Shown here in pieces: positions 9,362 to 20,003 of a stretch of DNA of 20,003 nucleotides. The position numbers were made by a program, and so were the translations under genes. Source of the DNA: Perkinsus olseni (taxonomy: Eukaryota; Perkinsozoa; Perkinsida); the NCBI GenBank assembly GCA_013115125.1, contig JABANN010000587.1, positions 1-20,003 of the forward strand. The letters run 5' to 3'. Under the pieces are notes generated by a model, which worked only from the letters and a program-made list of their open reading frames with translations, was not told the DNA's origin and searched no databases. Position 1 is the first letter of the stretch; the number at the start of each line of letters is the position of its first letter.

Positions 9362-10679
9362 CCCACGAGTATTGATATGCCTCTTGGCAATAGCGACAGC
9401 GCTACTCTGCCTCACTGCACTGTCCTGTACGGTGAGAAGGAGTCTGGTCTATTACACCTGGGCAGGAGGCCCTACCGTCTCCGCAGCTCCCAACGACAGC
9501 GATGGGATCATCGAGGCTTGCACCTCCAACGAGGAGCTGCCTTCTTTCACAGCCCCACTCAAGCTGGTTCGCAAGGCGGAGCGCGAGAAGTGGTCCAAGA
9601 ACTTCGCAGCATACTCGAGGATAGACCACAACTACTCCGACATCAGTGTGGCTGGCTCTTGTCGAGACCCAACCGAGCTTCGCTGGGTGTCCAGCGGCGA
9701 CTGTGAGCACGGCAAGAACGTTACTTTACCCCGATGCATCAGTATCAAGGACGAGGATGAGCACACAGAATTCACTGGGATGATTGGTCGCATCTCGATG
9801 TCTCTGACGTGCCCGTGTCGACGGATGACTGGATACACTGGAAGCGGGATCAGGCGAATACTAAGGACCCGAGCTGCCGCCTTCGGCACTGACAAGGTTC
9901 AACTTGTTTTCGTAGGAGAGAGCGTCTTCCGAGAGGTCTTCTCAACCCTAGTCAGAGTCCTCAACGGTGGGGAGCTGCCACTAGGCTTCGACCACCGTCT
10001 GCAAACAAGACGACATGGCCATATCTCCTACGCCGATGCCGACGTAGAGCTGTACTTTTACTTTCTAGGGGGAGCGTACCCTTACCCACTACTAGACAAG
10101 AAAGAGTGCCCCAAGATGGCTCGAACGGGGAGGTCGACGAAGCTCACGGAGCTGTGCGGAGGCCCCATGGGGGTGTGGCGGCACATACTTGATCCCGCGG
10201 CCGACCCGCTGTATGTTGAGACTGACGATAATCATACGGAAAGAGTTTTCCCTCATGACATCTCGCGTACTGCTCTGGTGGCTTACGGTGCTGGTGTGTG
10301 GGACGCCGCGTACTGTGGCAACCCTAACGCCTTCGGCCGAGAATTCCGGGGTATCTTGCGTTTTATAAGAGACTCGGGTCTACCCCTAGAAAGATTCCTG
10401 GTAAGGAACATCGGGGCAGGCTTCGGCACTGATGAGCACGTGAAGGAAAACACTCTGTTTAACAGAGAGCTGCTGAGCTCAGTACGAGACGTCTTCGGCG
10501 ACTCGGCCGTGAGCGTTATGCCCTTCTATGAGATTTCTCGCGGGAGGCCGGACTCGACACATGATGGTCTCCACTTCACCTGTAAGAAGTGGAAGCACTG
10601 TGTGCAGAACTCGGATCAAGTGACTGTGTACTGGTGGGTTATTAACATGATGATGGACCATCTCGAAAGACAACGCTGA
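9333..10679 (+). CDS. Membrane-anchored SGNH/PC-esterase-like protein
   Basis: This is a single uninterrupted 448-residue frame. Residues about 13-32 form a hydrophobic anchor or signal segment, followed by a long luminal or extracellular part with at least four N-glycosylation sequons (NDS, NYS, NVT, NHT). The motif VFVGES (Ser197) sits where plant TBL/CAS1-type PC-esterases have the GDS block. The mid-region YGAGVWD resembles their conserved G-x-W block, and DSTHDGLH (407-414) matches the C-terminal D-x2-H catalytic block. Known relatives O-acetylate or de-acetylate glycans in the secretory pathway; the substrate here is unknown. Two points are odd: Glu replaces Asp in the GDS block, and there are no introns although every other gene here is full of them. 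An alternative is another SGNH hydrolase subgroup. Confidence 0.8.
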   Translation: MAADSVVLSNPRVLICLLAIATALLCLTALSCTVRRSLVYYTWAGGPTVSAAPNDSDGIIEACTSNEELPSFTAPLKLVRKAEREKWSKNFAAYSRIDHNYSDISVAGSCRDPTELRWVSSGDCEHGKNVTLPRCISIKDEDEHTEFTGMIGRISMSLTCPCRRMTGYTGSGIRRILRTRAAAFGTDKVQLVFVGESVFREVFSTLVRVLNGGELPLGFDHRLQTRRHGHISYADADVELYFYFLGGAYPYPLLDKKECPKMARTGRSTKLTELCGGPMGVWRHILDPAADPLYVETDDNHTERVFPHDISRTALVAYGAGVWDAAYCGNPNAFGREFRGILRFIRDSGLPLERFLVRNIGAGFGTDEHVKENTLFNRELLSSVRDVFGDSAVSVMPFYEISRGRPDSTHDGLHFTCKKWKHCVQNSDQVTVYWWVINMMMDHLERQR

Positions 10680-10927
10680 GGGACGGCAACGCGCTCAGCT
10701 GGGGCTAGGGATCTTCGTGTGGGTTCGAGGTTGAATGCAGCAAGAGCATCTCCATGCTACGAGCATGTCAAGTGCTTTACACTCTACACGTTGTTGTGCT
10801 GACGTTTATTAATGAGGGAGGGGCCAGCAGAGCATGAGGGAATACTTTCACGCGCGGGGGATGTCGGGATGTGCCTGGGCCTTGGTGCCGTCCAGTGGTG
10901 TCATTATTTTTATCAAGCATCATCGCC
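10680..10927. other. Intergenic spacer
   Basis: These 248 bp lie between the esterase-like stop codon and the lumazine synthase ATG. They must hold the 3' end of one gene and the promoter of the next. No RNA gene, repeat or convincing ORF was seen. Confidence 0.5.
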
Positions 10928-11857
10928 ATGACCGAGATGCGGGTATCGAACGAGTTCGACACTCTCTTCCCGATAGACATGGATTTGTCCTCATTACGGA
11001 TAGGTGCAAACTCTGGAGAGACGCCTGTCGATTTGCCATTTCCTCAGTGGTCGTGGAGAGCTCAGAGAATCGGCTCATCGTCAAATCTGTGAGGAAGGAT
11101 CTCGAGGATAAACTGGCTGCATACAACAACGCTCAACTCAATATCGATGAGATGTGGGTCCTTGCCATCATCACCATTATCACCATGCGCCCCCGATGAT
11201 CGGGGCCCGATCCTCCGCAGTCGGCTACCATTGAGACCTTAAGTCCGGAAGTGTCGATCCGCTCACTCGTCAATAGAGAGCGCCAGCTGGGCGTAAACTG
11301 TCGAGAGACAAGAAGCTGATTTCACCTCACTGTGAACCTTGCTGCTGTCGTTGGTATGGACAGATACGTACCTAGCGCGTGGCACATCCCTTACGCCGTC
11401 CAGGAGATATTTCGGCAACATGCTCAGCGGTTCGACCCCTTCCCTGTTGTCATAGCATTAGGCTGCCTCATCGAGGAGAGCTCAACCGACTTCAGGTCTC
11501 CGACCCTCTTCCCTGTCACCCCTACTGTCCCTGTCTGTAGGTCGTTATGTGACAACGTATCGCAGGGTTTAATGAGGGTAAGCCTTGAGAATAAAGTGCC
11601 TGTAGTTAACGGCATATTAATGGCATCAACAGCGCTACAAGCAGAACGCAGATGTCAAGGCCGGGCGAATGCTCTCACGGGAAACACGGTAGGTCCCCAA
11701 GACTAGTCCGACGTCTTAGAGAATCTTTGGCCTGTCTCAGGAGACTTTCGGAGCCGAGCTTGCTACTGAGGCTATCTGTTTGTCGGGTATGAAGAGAGTT
11801 ATCAAGAATCTCGATGCCGATGAGGATATCAAGACTGAGGATTCCGATGTACTGTGA
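10928..11857 (+). CDS. 6,7-dimethyl-8-ribityllumazine synthase-like protein (divergent)
   Basis: Five exons (10928-11003, 11048-11153, 11364-11495, 11541-11688, 11741-11857) join in phase to encode 192 residues ending at TGA. Lumazine synthase catalyses the penultimate riboflavin step, condensing 5-amino-6-ribitylaminouracil with 3,4-dihydroxybutanone phosphate. Family landmarks are LRIVVVESSEN (residues 23-33), VPSAWHIP (63-70, usual VPGA[F/W]E[L/I]P), VIALGCLI (90-97), GLMRVSLENKVPVVNGIL and the C-terminal helix. The length between GCLI and the CDN helix equals that of bacterial enzymes once the 45-nt intron 11496-11540 is removed. At the catalytic His position (Thr-His-[Y/F]) there is Asp103, and Glu of the VPG-x2-E motif is His68. 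It may be inactive, altered in mechanism, or a moonlighting paralogue. Start choice: first ATG in frame. Confidence 0.85.
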
Positions 11858-12307
11858 TTGATTGTGCCTTTAATACTGATCTTAGCATCAACAGCAACGG
11901 ACCGCTCCGCGTTAGTGTTGGCAATCACACAGTTACGTGTGCAGCTGGAAACTGGGATCTTACCGTCGAAGTACGATCAGGAATATCAGGCTTTGTCAGT
12001 GACAAAGCCTGATATTCCTGATCGTACTTGTGACAAATTGTCACACTCTTGCTGTCTCGCCTGTGTACAGTCGCTGATACCTAGCACGGGCATGCGAGGC
12101 CGATGCCGCGTGACAGGACAGCAAGGCTCACGCTCTCAACGAGATCGCGTTGTTGCTCGCTCCATGCTCGCGTATGTTGCCGTAGAATGCTCGGCCCTTT
12201 CTCCCTTCTAGCGTACGTCTCTTCTGAAGTACCATTGTTCCCCTCTCGCTAGGGCCCCATCGACTAGGTTGCTTCTTCATATAGCCATGCTTCCTTCCCC
12301 TGCTTCG
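11858..12307. other. Intergenic region with palindromes
   Basis: These 450 bp lie between the lumazine synthase stop and the DHFR-TS start. They contain the long palindrome at 11969-12029 and a smaller one at 12030-12044. A short frame across 11858-12211 has no family features and is interrupted by the palindrome, so it is not called as a gene. The DHFR-TS promoter must be here. Confidence 0.5.
11969..12029. repeat. Perfect 61-bp palindrome (30-bp arms, 1-nt centre)
   Basis: Arm 11969-11998 (beginning AAGTACGATCAGGAATATCA) is the exact reverse complement of 12000-12029 around a single G at 11999; pairing stops at 11968/12030. It starts 112 nt after the lumazine synthase stop codon. An adjacent palindrome GTGACAA-A-TTGTCAC (12030-12044) repeats the TTGTCA/TGACAA word found at the centre of the large one. 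It could be a 3'-end RNA hairpin, a protein-binding site, a foldback element or an assembly foldback. Confidence 0.9.
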
Positions 12308-14624
<2,317 letters not shown>

Positions 14625-14822
14625 TCGTATTTGCTGTGAAGGTCCCAATTAATAATACTGCAGCATTGGCAAGCGTATTTGCACTCTTTTCGGCTTTGCG
14701 TTTCGGTTGGCAAGGAATGGGAGCATACCTTCGTAGTGAATGTTGGTACTTCGGGACGCGGTTTAGACCAGTGTAGGCTACGTACTAGCGGAGAGGTTTA
14801 TTGTAGCAGCCAGCGAAAAGAT

Positions 14823-14892
14823 CAAATCCGGGGATCGAACCTGCGACCTTTCGAACGGGAGATAGCCGCAATACCGTTACACCATCCGAGTA
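14823..14892 (-). pseudogene. Degenerate tRNA-like sequence (tRNA fossil or SINE head)
   Basis: On the minus strand the sequence has an A-box-like TGGTGTAACGG D-arm and a canonical B-box GGTTCGATCC with GCAGG before the T-loop. An anticodon-like loop GTTCGAA (TCG, Arg, if real) lies between them. The acceptor strands do not pair, the T-stem has mismatches (GCAGG against CCCGG) and the anticodon stem does not form. It therefore looks like a decayed tRNA or the head of a tRNA-derived SINE. Confidence 0.45.
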
Positions 14893-15217
14893 TAAGATTG
14901 TGCTCAACGCCAGGTAGGATGCAGACTCGTGATAACTAGTGGACTTGTGTGCAGGATACGTCCGTTATTACCATGAACCTGTCATTGGGTCCCAATGATT
15001 GGGACATCTCTGAGTATTTTTGACGATCCAATCCGATGCGCAGTTCCCGAAATGACATGAGAGATATCACAACCAAGTCTCCGAACATGATTCAAGATTA
15101 TAATCTGATGGCAACGCATTTCTCGAACCGAGTTTGTCAGACCCGGTGGAATCATCGCCGCCAGTTTCCTGCACCACTCCTTGCGTACGAAACGTCTCAG
15201 GCCCAGAGCGTGGACGG

Positions 15218-15451
15218 TTACATTCCGAGACGCTCGGAGATGAGCTGAACGTCCTGAGCCAGGGCCATGAGATCGGTTTCAGAATCGCCGGGCGCATCTC
15301 TTGGTTTCTTCCCGAAGGGTCCACCCGCGGGTGTAAACGGCATTCTCGCGGGAAGCTCGACAACTTCGTTCGATGATCTAATTAACTCGTGAAATTCATC
15401 CGCATCGCTTAGTGCTGTCTTCTCGTTCGTGCGATCCGCCGAGATGCGTTT
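15218..15451 (-). CDS. Hypothetical minus-strand frame, possible exon
   Basis: A 77-codon open frame without an early ATG reads like real disordered protein (PFTPAGGPFGKKPRDAPGD, then DLMALAQDVQLISERLG). A possible donor GTAACC lies at its 3' end. Joining to an acceptor before about 15168 would extend it in frame by some 60 residues to a stop near 14990. It could be an exon of a small gene antisense to the spacer, or the remnant of one. I recognise no family, and no start exon was found. Confidence 0.25.
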   Translation of the reverse strand, partial: KRISADRTNEKTALSDADEFHELIRSSNEVVELPARMPFTPAGGPFGKKPRDAPGDSETDLMALAQDVQLISERLGM

Positions 15452-15661
15452 TTAGACAGGGTAACGATCAAAACACAAGGCTCGTGGTTGTGCTTCGTAC
15501 CAGCAGTGGCTTTCATAGGACCTGGGGCCGTATGCGTATCCTGATTTATAGGGTGAGTCTGAGTAAACCTACGCTAAACCTACGTAAAGTACGCATACCT
15601 ACCCTGGTCGAGTCCGTTGGATTCAGTACTGTCACGTGAAGTTCCATCGTTCCTCCCTCAT

Positions 15662-18600
15662 ATGCTCCGCAGTGAAGGCAGCGGCAATCCACTGAGCTCC
15701 TCCTTAGGGGTGGACGATGATGTCTACACTAGGGAGGCGAAAGCAGACATGAAGGAAGCGGCGATAGCTGTGTTGAAAGGGGATAAGGACATCGCCAAGG
15801 TACTGCCGTGTGGATACTGAGAGTGTAGCGGGTTTGATGAATAAACTAAATTTACCACTCAGTATGAGATCAATTGACTACGGCGCCGTGACTGAGGAAA
15901 AATTCAAAGTGTGTCGCGCAACTTGTAAAGTGGAGATAGGTGGAGATGATCTCCCACTCGGCCACGGCATTGGTACACTTCGTGCAACGTCACCTAGTTG
16001 CATCATCGGCGGGCTCTTATTCGGTGTAACAGCCATTGGTCTCCGTTTGCTACTACGGCGGAGCTCTGGTGACACTGCCCTCCTCAGCTCCGAGCGTTCT
16101 ATTGGCCGCGGTTTTTGCGGACAGTAGTGGAAGCTTCGGATTGTGAAGGCAATCGGAAGCATTATCGCGCGTTGTCTTCAAAGCACCAGCCTAAAAGCGG
16201 CGGATTACTAGCGAGACAATTCAAAGGGATGGATCCCAACGTGAGTGTGCCGGCTATCAGTGGCTTGTCGGCTGAGTGTCGTTGCGTTGCACACAGGTTT
16301 GCAACCCTTTGTCGAAGGCCTCAGAGAACCCTTGGAATAAGGAGCATAAGAACACTGATATCCTGAATGAGATCTGGGTGGACGTATCTCGTACGATCCA
16401 GAGTACCTCTGCGTGTGCTGATTTTTACTTCAGGGACGAACTACAGCAACAGGGAATGGTTCAAAGTGGAGGACAACCAGAAGAGCATGCAACGGATACT
16501 ATACGTACTGGGGGGAGTGGACGGGTCTTGGTCGTACAAGCACTGATGTCGAGGCCGTTATGCGTGCGTTCGGAAATGTATCCTAGAATTACCGTTCGGG
16601 CATTGGTGGACACCCCTGAGGATATTGGATGACGGTTTCCGAGTCCGTACTGTTCCTACTTGAGTGTGTGGCCATCTTTCGGCGGTGGATTCCAGTACTC
16701 GCTGCGACCTGAACTATCTTATCGGATTTTCAATTTATTCCCTCGTCCAACAAAACCAGTCTGAAACTCGGAGTCGATTTTTGTTTTCGCCCGTAAATTG
16801 TAGCTCCGGAATTGATTGATTTATTGAACACCTCTTTAGCCTCTTTAACACGGGTCATAATCCGTCATGCATTTCACCGCTGCACTTTTGTCCATGACTG
16901 ATACATGGCAGCTGCCACCACAGTACCACGGACTCCACTCAATAATTCTCAAGTTGACTTTTGGGCTGGCCATCAGGGCCCGCTCTATAGACTATAGCCT
17001 GGCCTACTGTTGCATCGAGTCGAGCCCGCGTAGCTGTAGTTGAGTGTTGGAGCAGCATGCTAGATGTGTACTAGCCTGTCGGGGAGGAGACACATCCTCT
17101 AGGAGTACCGCTACTTCAACGTGCCGCCCTCAGCGTGCTGTACATCAATTTTTCTGCGTTCGCGTACACTCGGGCTTGTCAGGTTTGGTGTAAGGAGCGT
17201 AACAAGGATTATCGTCAAGGGATGAGCGACATCGCCACTGTGTTGTTGTAGGCCAGCCCGTGACTCAGCCGCCGCCCACGCATTTTCTGGACAGATACGG
17301 TCTGGTAGGGGACGAATCTGGCAACTGCATTGGGCCTCAGGGGTTTGCTGACGGCGAAGCGGATGCATTTATGTTGTATGATGCCATCATGTCGGAGAAG
17401 ATACGCCACTCGGATATGTTTTATTCCGAACCATCGGGTACACCCTCGCCTTCCCATCGCTAACATCACTTGTGATTGCTCAGGGACCAACAGCATCCCA
17501 TCACCCGCAGCCCCGTCGTCGCATGCGTCCAAGTCGAAGATATTGGAGCGGTGTGAATACGTATTCGACCAGCTGTTACCTGAGGCGGACGAGGAGTTGA
17601 GCAATCATCTCCATAAGTAGCACGCAGGGCCTGCCTATAATAAGATGATGACCGCCATCACCATTTCAGTTCTGCTAAGGTTGCCCCGTCCCTCTTTTTG
17701 ATGCGGTGGATACGATTGCTATTCGCCCGGGAGATGCACGTAGTGGAGGTCCTGAGGGTACGTTGGGTGTGGTAGAGGTGTGGAATTGATTTGTGATAAT
17801 AACGGACTATGATACATCGCGGGTTACGGGGAAATACGGTCGAGTTTGAAGCGGACCACGTCTCTCTGCCCAAAGCCGTCAGTGTATCTCAAATACTCTC
17901 AGTTGTGGGACATGATATTCGCCGATTCGTATCTTCAATGGACGTCTACTGGCGAGATGTCTTTGCCCTTAGTCAACTACATGGCGGTTTCCATGATCCT
18001 GCAGGTTAGAGGTGAGTGTGCTCCTGCCGGGCCTGAGCAACTTGGGCCATCCTGTAGGTACCCTCATGAGCGGCGATAACACTGCATGCCTTCAGCGCTT
18101 GATGCGGTGAGTCTCTGCCGTGGTGTCTTCGCCTCGCTCTACTTTAGTCAGGTACCCGCCAGTGGACCACGTTGAACCCCTCGTTGGGAGGGCCCTACGG
18201 CTCCGAGATGGCGATAAGGCTTTGCGCCCGCGGATAGTTTCCGAAGCGGGTGTTTGTGCTGATAGTTCAGTACGGCAATCGAATGAAAAGAAGACCGTGG
18301 AAGCATCGGAAAACGTAACGATGGGTCTTCGTTGTAACCTTGATTGTCGTCTACACGCAATGCCTCTCCCCTCACGGTGTTGGTAGCCACTGCATCGGTG
18401 AAGAAACGGCTGCCAGGACGTCTTAGGTTCTTTGCGTTCTCAGGAACCGATACAATCTTCGGCAACGGACGCTACTCGAGATCGGCCGGCGGGAGAGCCG
18501 CTGCAACGGCCACCCCAGATGGACCCTCTCAGGGTTGGTGGAGGTCCCCTATTTCATATCGTCTGATTTAAGCATCTCTCAGGGCGACCACTCGTCGCTG

Positions 18601-19422
18601 TCATCGCTATTCGGTACGGTAGTGCACTCAGCAGTGGACGCCTTCTCAACGGCCATCACGGAGGGTCGGGCCGTGCCTCAATCTTACACCCAGGTGGACC
18701 CGAAGGAGGGACCTCCAAAGTTGGTTGAAGCCAACCGCCCGGCTGTGACAGTGACGCCGCCCGAGCAAGTGAGTTCGTCGGCGATCAGTGCGATGTCAAC
18801 GCGGCGTCTTGCAGATCCATATGCCTCGGGACCTCGCGGACTCCTGGGATGATGAGGTCGGCGGTGAGGACGAGACAAGTGCTGGACACGGCAGTAACTG
18901 TGACAATGGCGGTATCACGACCACCACGCAGGTATGCCCTCAATTTGGACATGTCTTGGATGAGTAGCTCTACCCGGTCTTCGGCAAATGGAAAATATTC
19001 GAGAAATTTTTCAAAACATTTCAGCGGACTTTGCCTCTGTGAGTAACGGGCAGATTTGATGCCAACAGAGCGGGTCATGAAAATTGAGCTGGTCCGTTCA
19101 TATGGCTGTTTGTGTTAAATGCTCGGTGAAGAATTGTGGAACCATTAAAACGACATCACAGGCAAGCGGAGCGTTGTTTTCATGGTCCTTGGTTCCCACT
19201 TGACTGTTATCAGGAGCAGCTCACGCTTAGTGTGTATCAAAGTTTGCCTTTCAGGTTAGTAGCGTCCAGTTGGAAAAGTGGCAGCGGTCACTTGACTCAG
19301 CCATTGCCGCCATGGGTAACCCCGATTCGCGAGTACGGGATGGTGCGGTAGATGTTTTGCGTGACATATCAGCGAGTATTGGTCAAGCTCGGAAGCAGCC
19401 GTCCGTGGATCGACTAAAATAA
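15662..19422 (+). CDS. TBC1D5-like Rab GTPase-activating protein
   Basis: About fifteen exons join in phase to give 598 residues: 15662-15799, 16088-16240, 16297-16402, 16434-16504, 17183-17239, 17269-17437, 17484-17616, 17670-17757, 17903-18011, 18058-18106, 18152-18314, 18444-18533, 18583-18768, 18815-18931 and 19255-19422. The TBC domain has the Arg finger in IWVDVSR (Arg129) and the Gln finger in YRQGM (Gln168), so it should be an active RabGAP. The order NPLS...NPWN, FLMRWIRLLFARE (285-297), LWDMIFAD, NYMAVSMIL, RLMRYPPVDHV and GRALRLRD is that of TBC1D5, the retromer-linked Rab7 regulator, more than of other TBC proteins. A Ser/Pro-rich tail follows, then a short charged helical C-terminus (VQLEKWQRSLDSAIAAM). 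Weak points are the 29-nt intron 17240-17268, the 678-nt intron and the last intron, where tiny exons at 19025-19038 and 19214-19229 would also keep frame. Start is the first in-frame ATG. Confidence 0.85.
16505..17182 (+). other. Long intron of the TBC gene
   Basis: At 678 nt this is the longest intron in the window. It interrupts the TBC domain between …QRILY and VWCKERNKDYRQGM, and the two sides match in phase and in family alignment. Its composition is more AT-rich around 16720-16860 than the exons. No ORF, RNA gene or terminal inverted repeats were recognised. Confidence 0.6.
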
Positions 19423-20003
19423 TAAGTTTCTATGTGAATCCAAGTGTCGTCTTCACAGTTCCACAAAGGCCTCACGTATAGTAAACAACAGTGAACGAAA
19501 CAGCAAACACAGCAAGTGTCATTTATATCGAAAAATTCTCTCGCACCATTCGGATTACCCAGGGAGCGCGTGAAGGTCCACAGGTCAGTACACCGTCGGT
19601 GATAGCCTAAAGCCGAATAGCTGAACACCATTCAGCGGGCGATGACGAACCGCCGATCCAATAGCATCTCACATAAACTTAGTTGGAGATAAAGTGGTAA
19701 AGTATACGGGCGGGTAACTGGGAGGACAGTACACACAACCCGTTCTGCTGGTTTGGGCCGGCATGTCGTAGTCGCTCATGGGGCAGTGATGCGTTACGGC
19801 CTCTTACCGGCACTGGGTGAACCCCCACTGCACCTTGACGCGTGTGAAGCTCAGCAGAGTTTGTTTGCTACCCAAAAGATAATGATGGCTGATACTGAGT
19901 ATTACTACTAAGCACACAACAACTATGACTTTCAGAAGTAACATAAGGCCAACAATGAACATCAAAAAACGGAAAAATCTTCAGCAATCGCCACTTCAGT
20001 TTC
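19423..20003. other. Right-end region without a supported gene
   Basis: After the TBC stop there are 581 bp with only short frames on both strands. A minus-strand stretch around 19862-19811 could be a small exon (…TRVKVQWGFTQC, followed by a GTAAGA donor), but it has no recognisable partner exons or family, so it is not called as a gene. No RNA gene or repeat was recognised. Confidence 0.4.

Larger units (their letters stand above)
14625..15661. other. Spacer between DHFR-TS and the TBC gene
   Basis: About 1 kb without a gene I can firmly support. It holds a decayed tRNA-like sequence (14823-14892), a weak minus-strand coding signal (15218-15451) and a near-tandem 'taaacctacg' pair at 15564-15584. 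It must also contain the DHFR-TS 3' end and the TBC gene promoter. Confidence 0.5.

Noticed and set aside
11154-11363. Alternative exon in the lumazine synthase gene (PEVSIRSLVNRERQLG then a stop)
   Set aside because: It keeps frame but ends the protein before the conserved VPSAW motif. Splicing to 11364 gives the full family alignment.
16635-17110. Search for a spliced-leader RNA gene or snRNA in the long TBC intron and at the right end of the window
   Set aside because: No match to the dinoflagellate/Perkinsus spliced-leader sequence or to the conserved U-snRNA segments I know.
19025-19229. Two tiny exons (14 and 16 nt) near the 3' end of the TBC gene
   Set aside because: They are frame-compatible, but one would need a 25-nt intron. 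A single intron 18932-19254 is simpler and also in phase, so they are mentioned only as an alternative.

Overview
The window looks like nuclear DNA of a protist, most likely an alveolate such as Perkinsus. That assignment is inferred from gene structure and content, not from a database match. The evidence is a fused bifunctional DHFR-TS gene, very dense GT-AG introns mostly 40-60 nt long that break exons into 50-160 nt pieces, and compact intergenic spaces. No bacterial operon features, rRNA or identifiable transposon genes were seen.

Layout. Bases 1-9159 (minus strand, running off the left edge) read as one very large multi-exon gene of the IP3 receptor/ryanodine receptor family. It carries armadillo-like RIH repeats, the 'EGG' segment and an RIH-associated domain near the left edge; the channel pore would lie outside the window. 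Upstream, joined in phase through short introns, are a Cys-x2-Cys cluster, a MIR-like segment and two tandem Cache-type sensor units. If confirmed, this is an unusual Cache/IP3-receptor fusion. A 173-bp divergent promoter region separates it from a plus-strand intronless gene (9333-10679) for a membrane-anchored, glycosylated SGNH/PC-esterase-like protein.

The right half is all plus strand: a divergent lumazine synthase (riboflavin synthesis; 10928-11857, 5 exons) whose usual catalytic His is Asp; an intergenic stretch with a perfect 30-bp-arm palindrome; bifunctional DHFR-TS (12308-14624, 15 exons, 485 aa); a roughly 1-kb spacer with a decayed tRNA-like sequence and a weak minus-strand coding signal; and a TBC1D5-like Rab GTPase-activating protein (15662-19422, about 15 exons, 598 aa). 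The last 0.58 kb holds no gene I can support.

The genes are not an operon. DHFR-TS and lumazine synthase are neighbours serving folate/dTMP and flavin metabolism. The IP3-receptor-like protein belongs to calcium signalling, the TBC protein to endosomal Rab/retromer traffic, and the esterase probably to the secretory pathway. All exon models were made by eye from reading frame, splice phase and family motifs, and no transcript was available.
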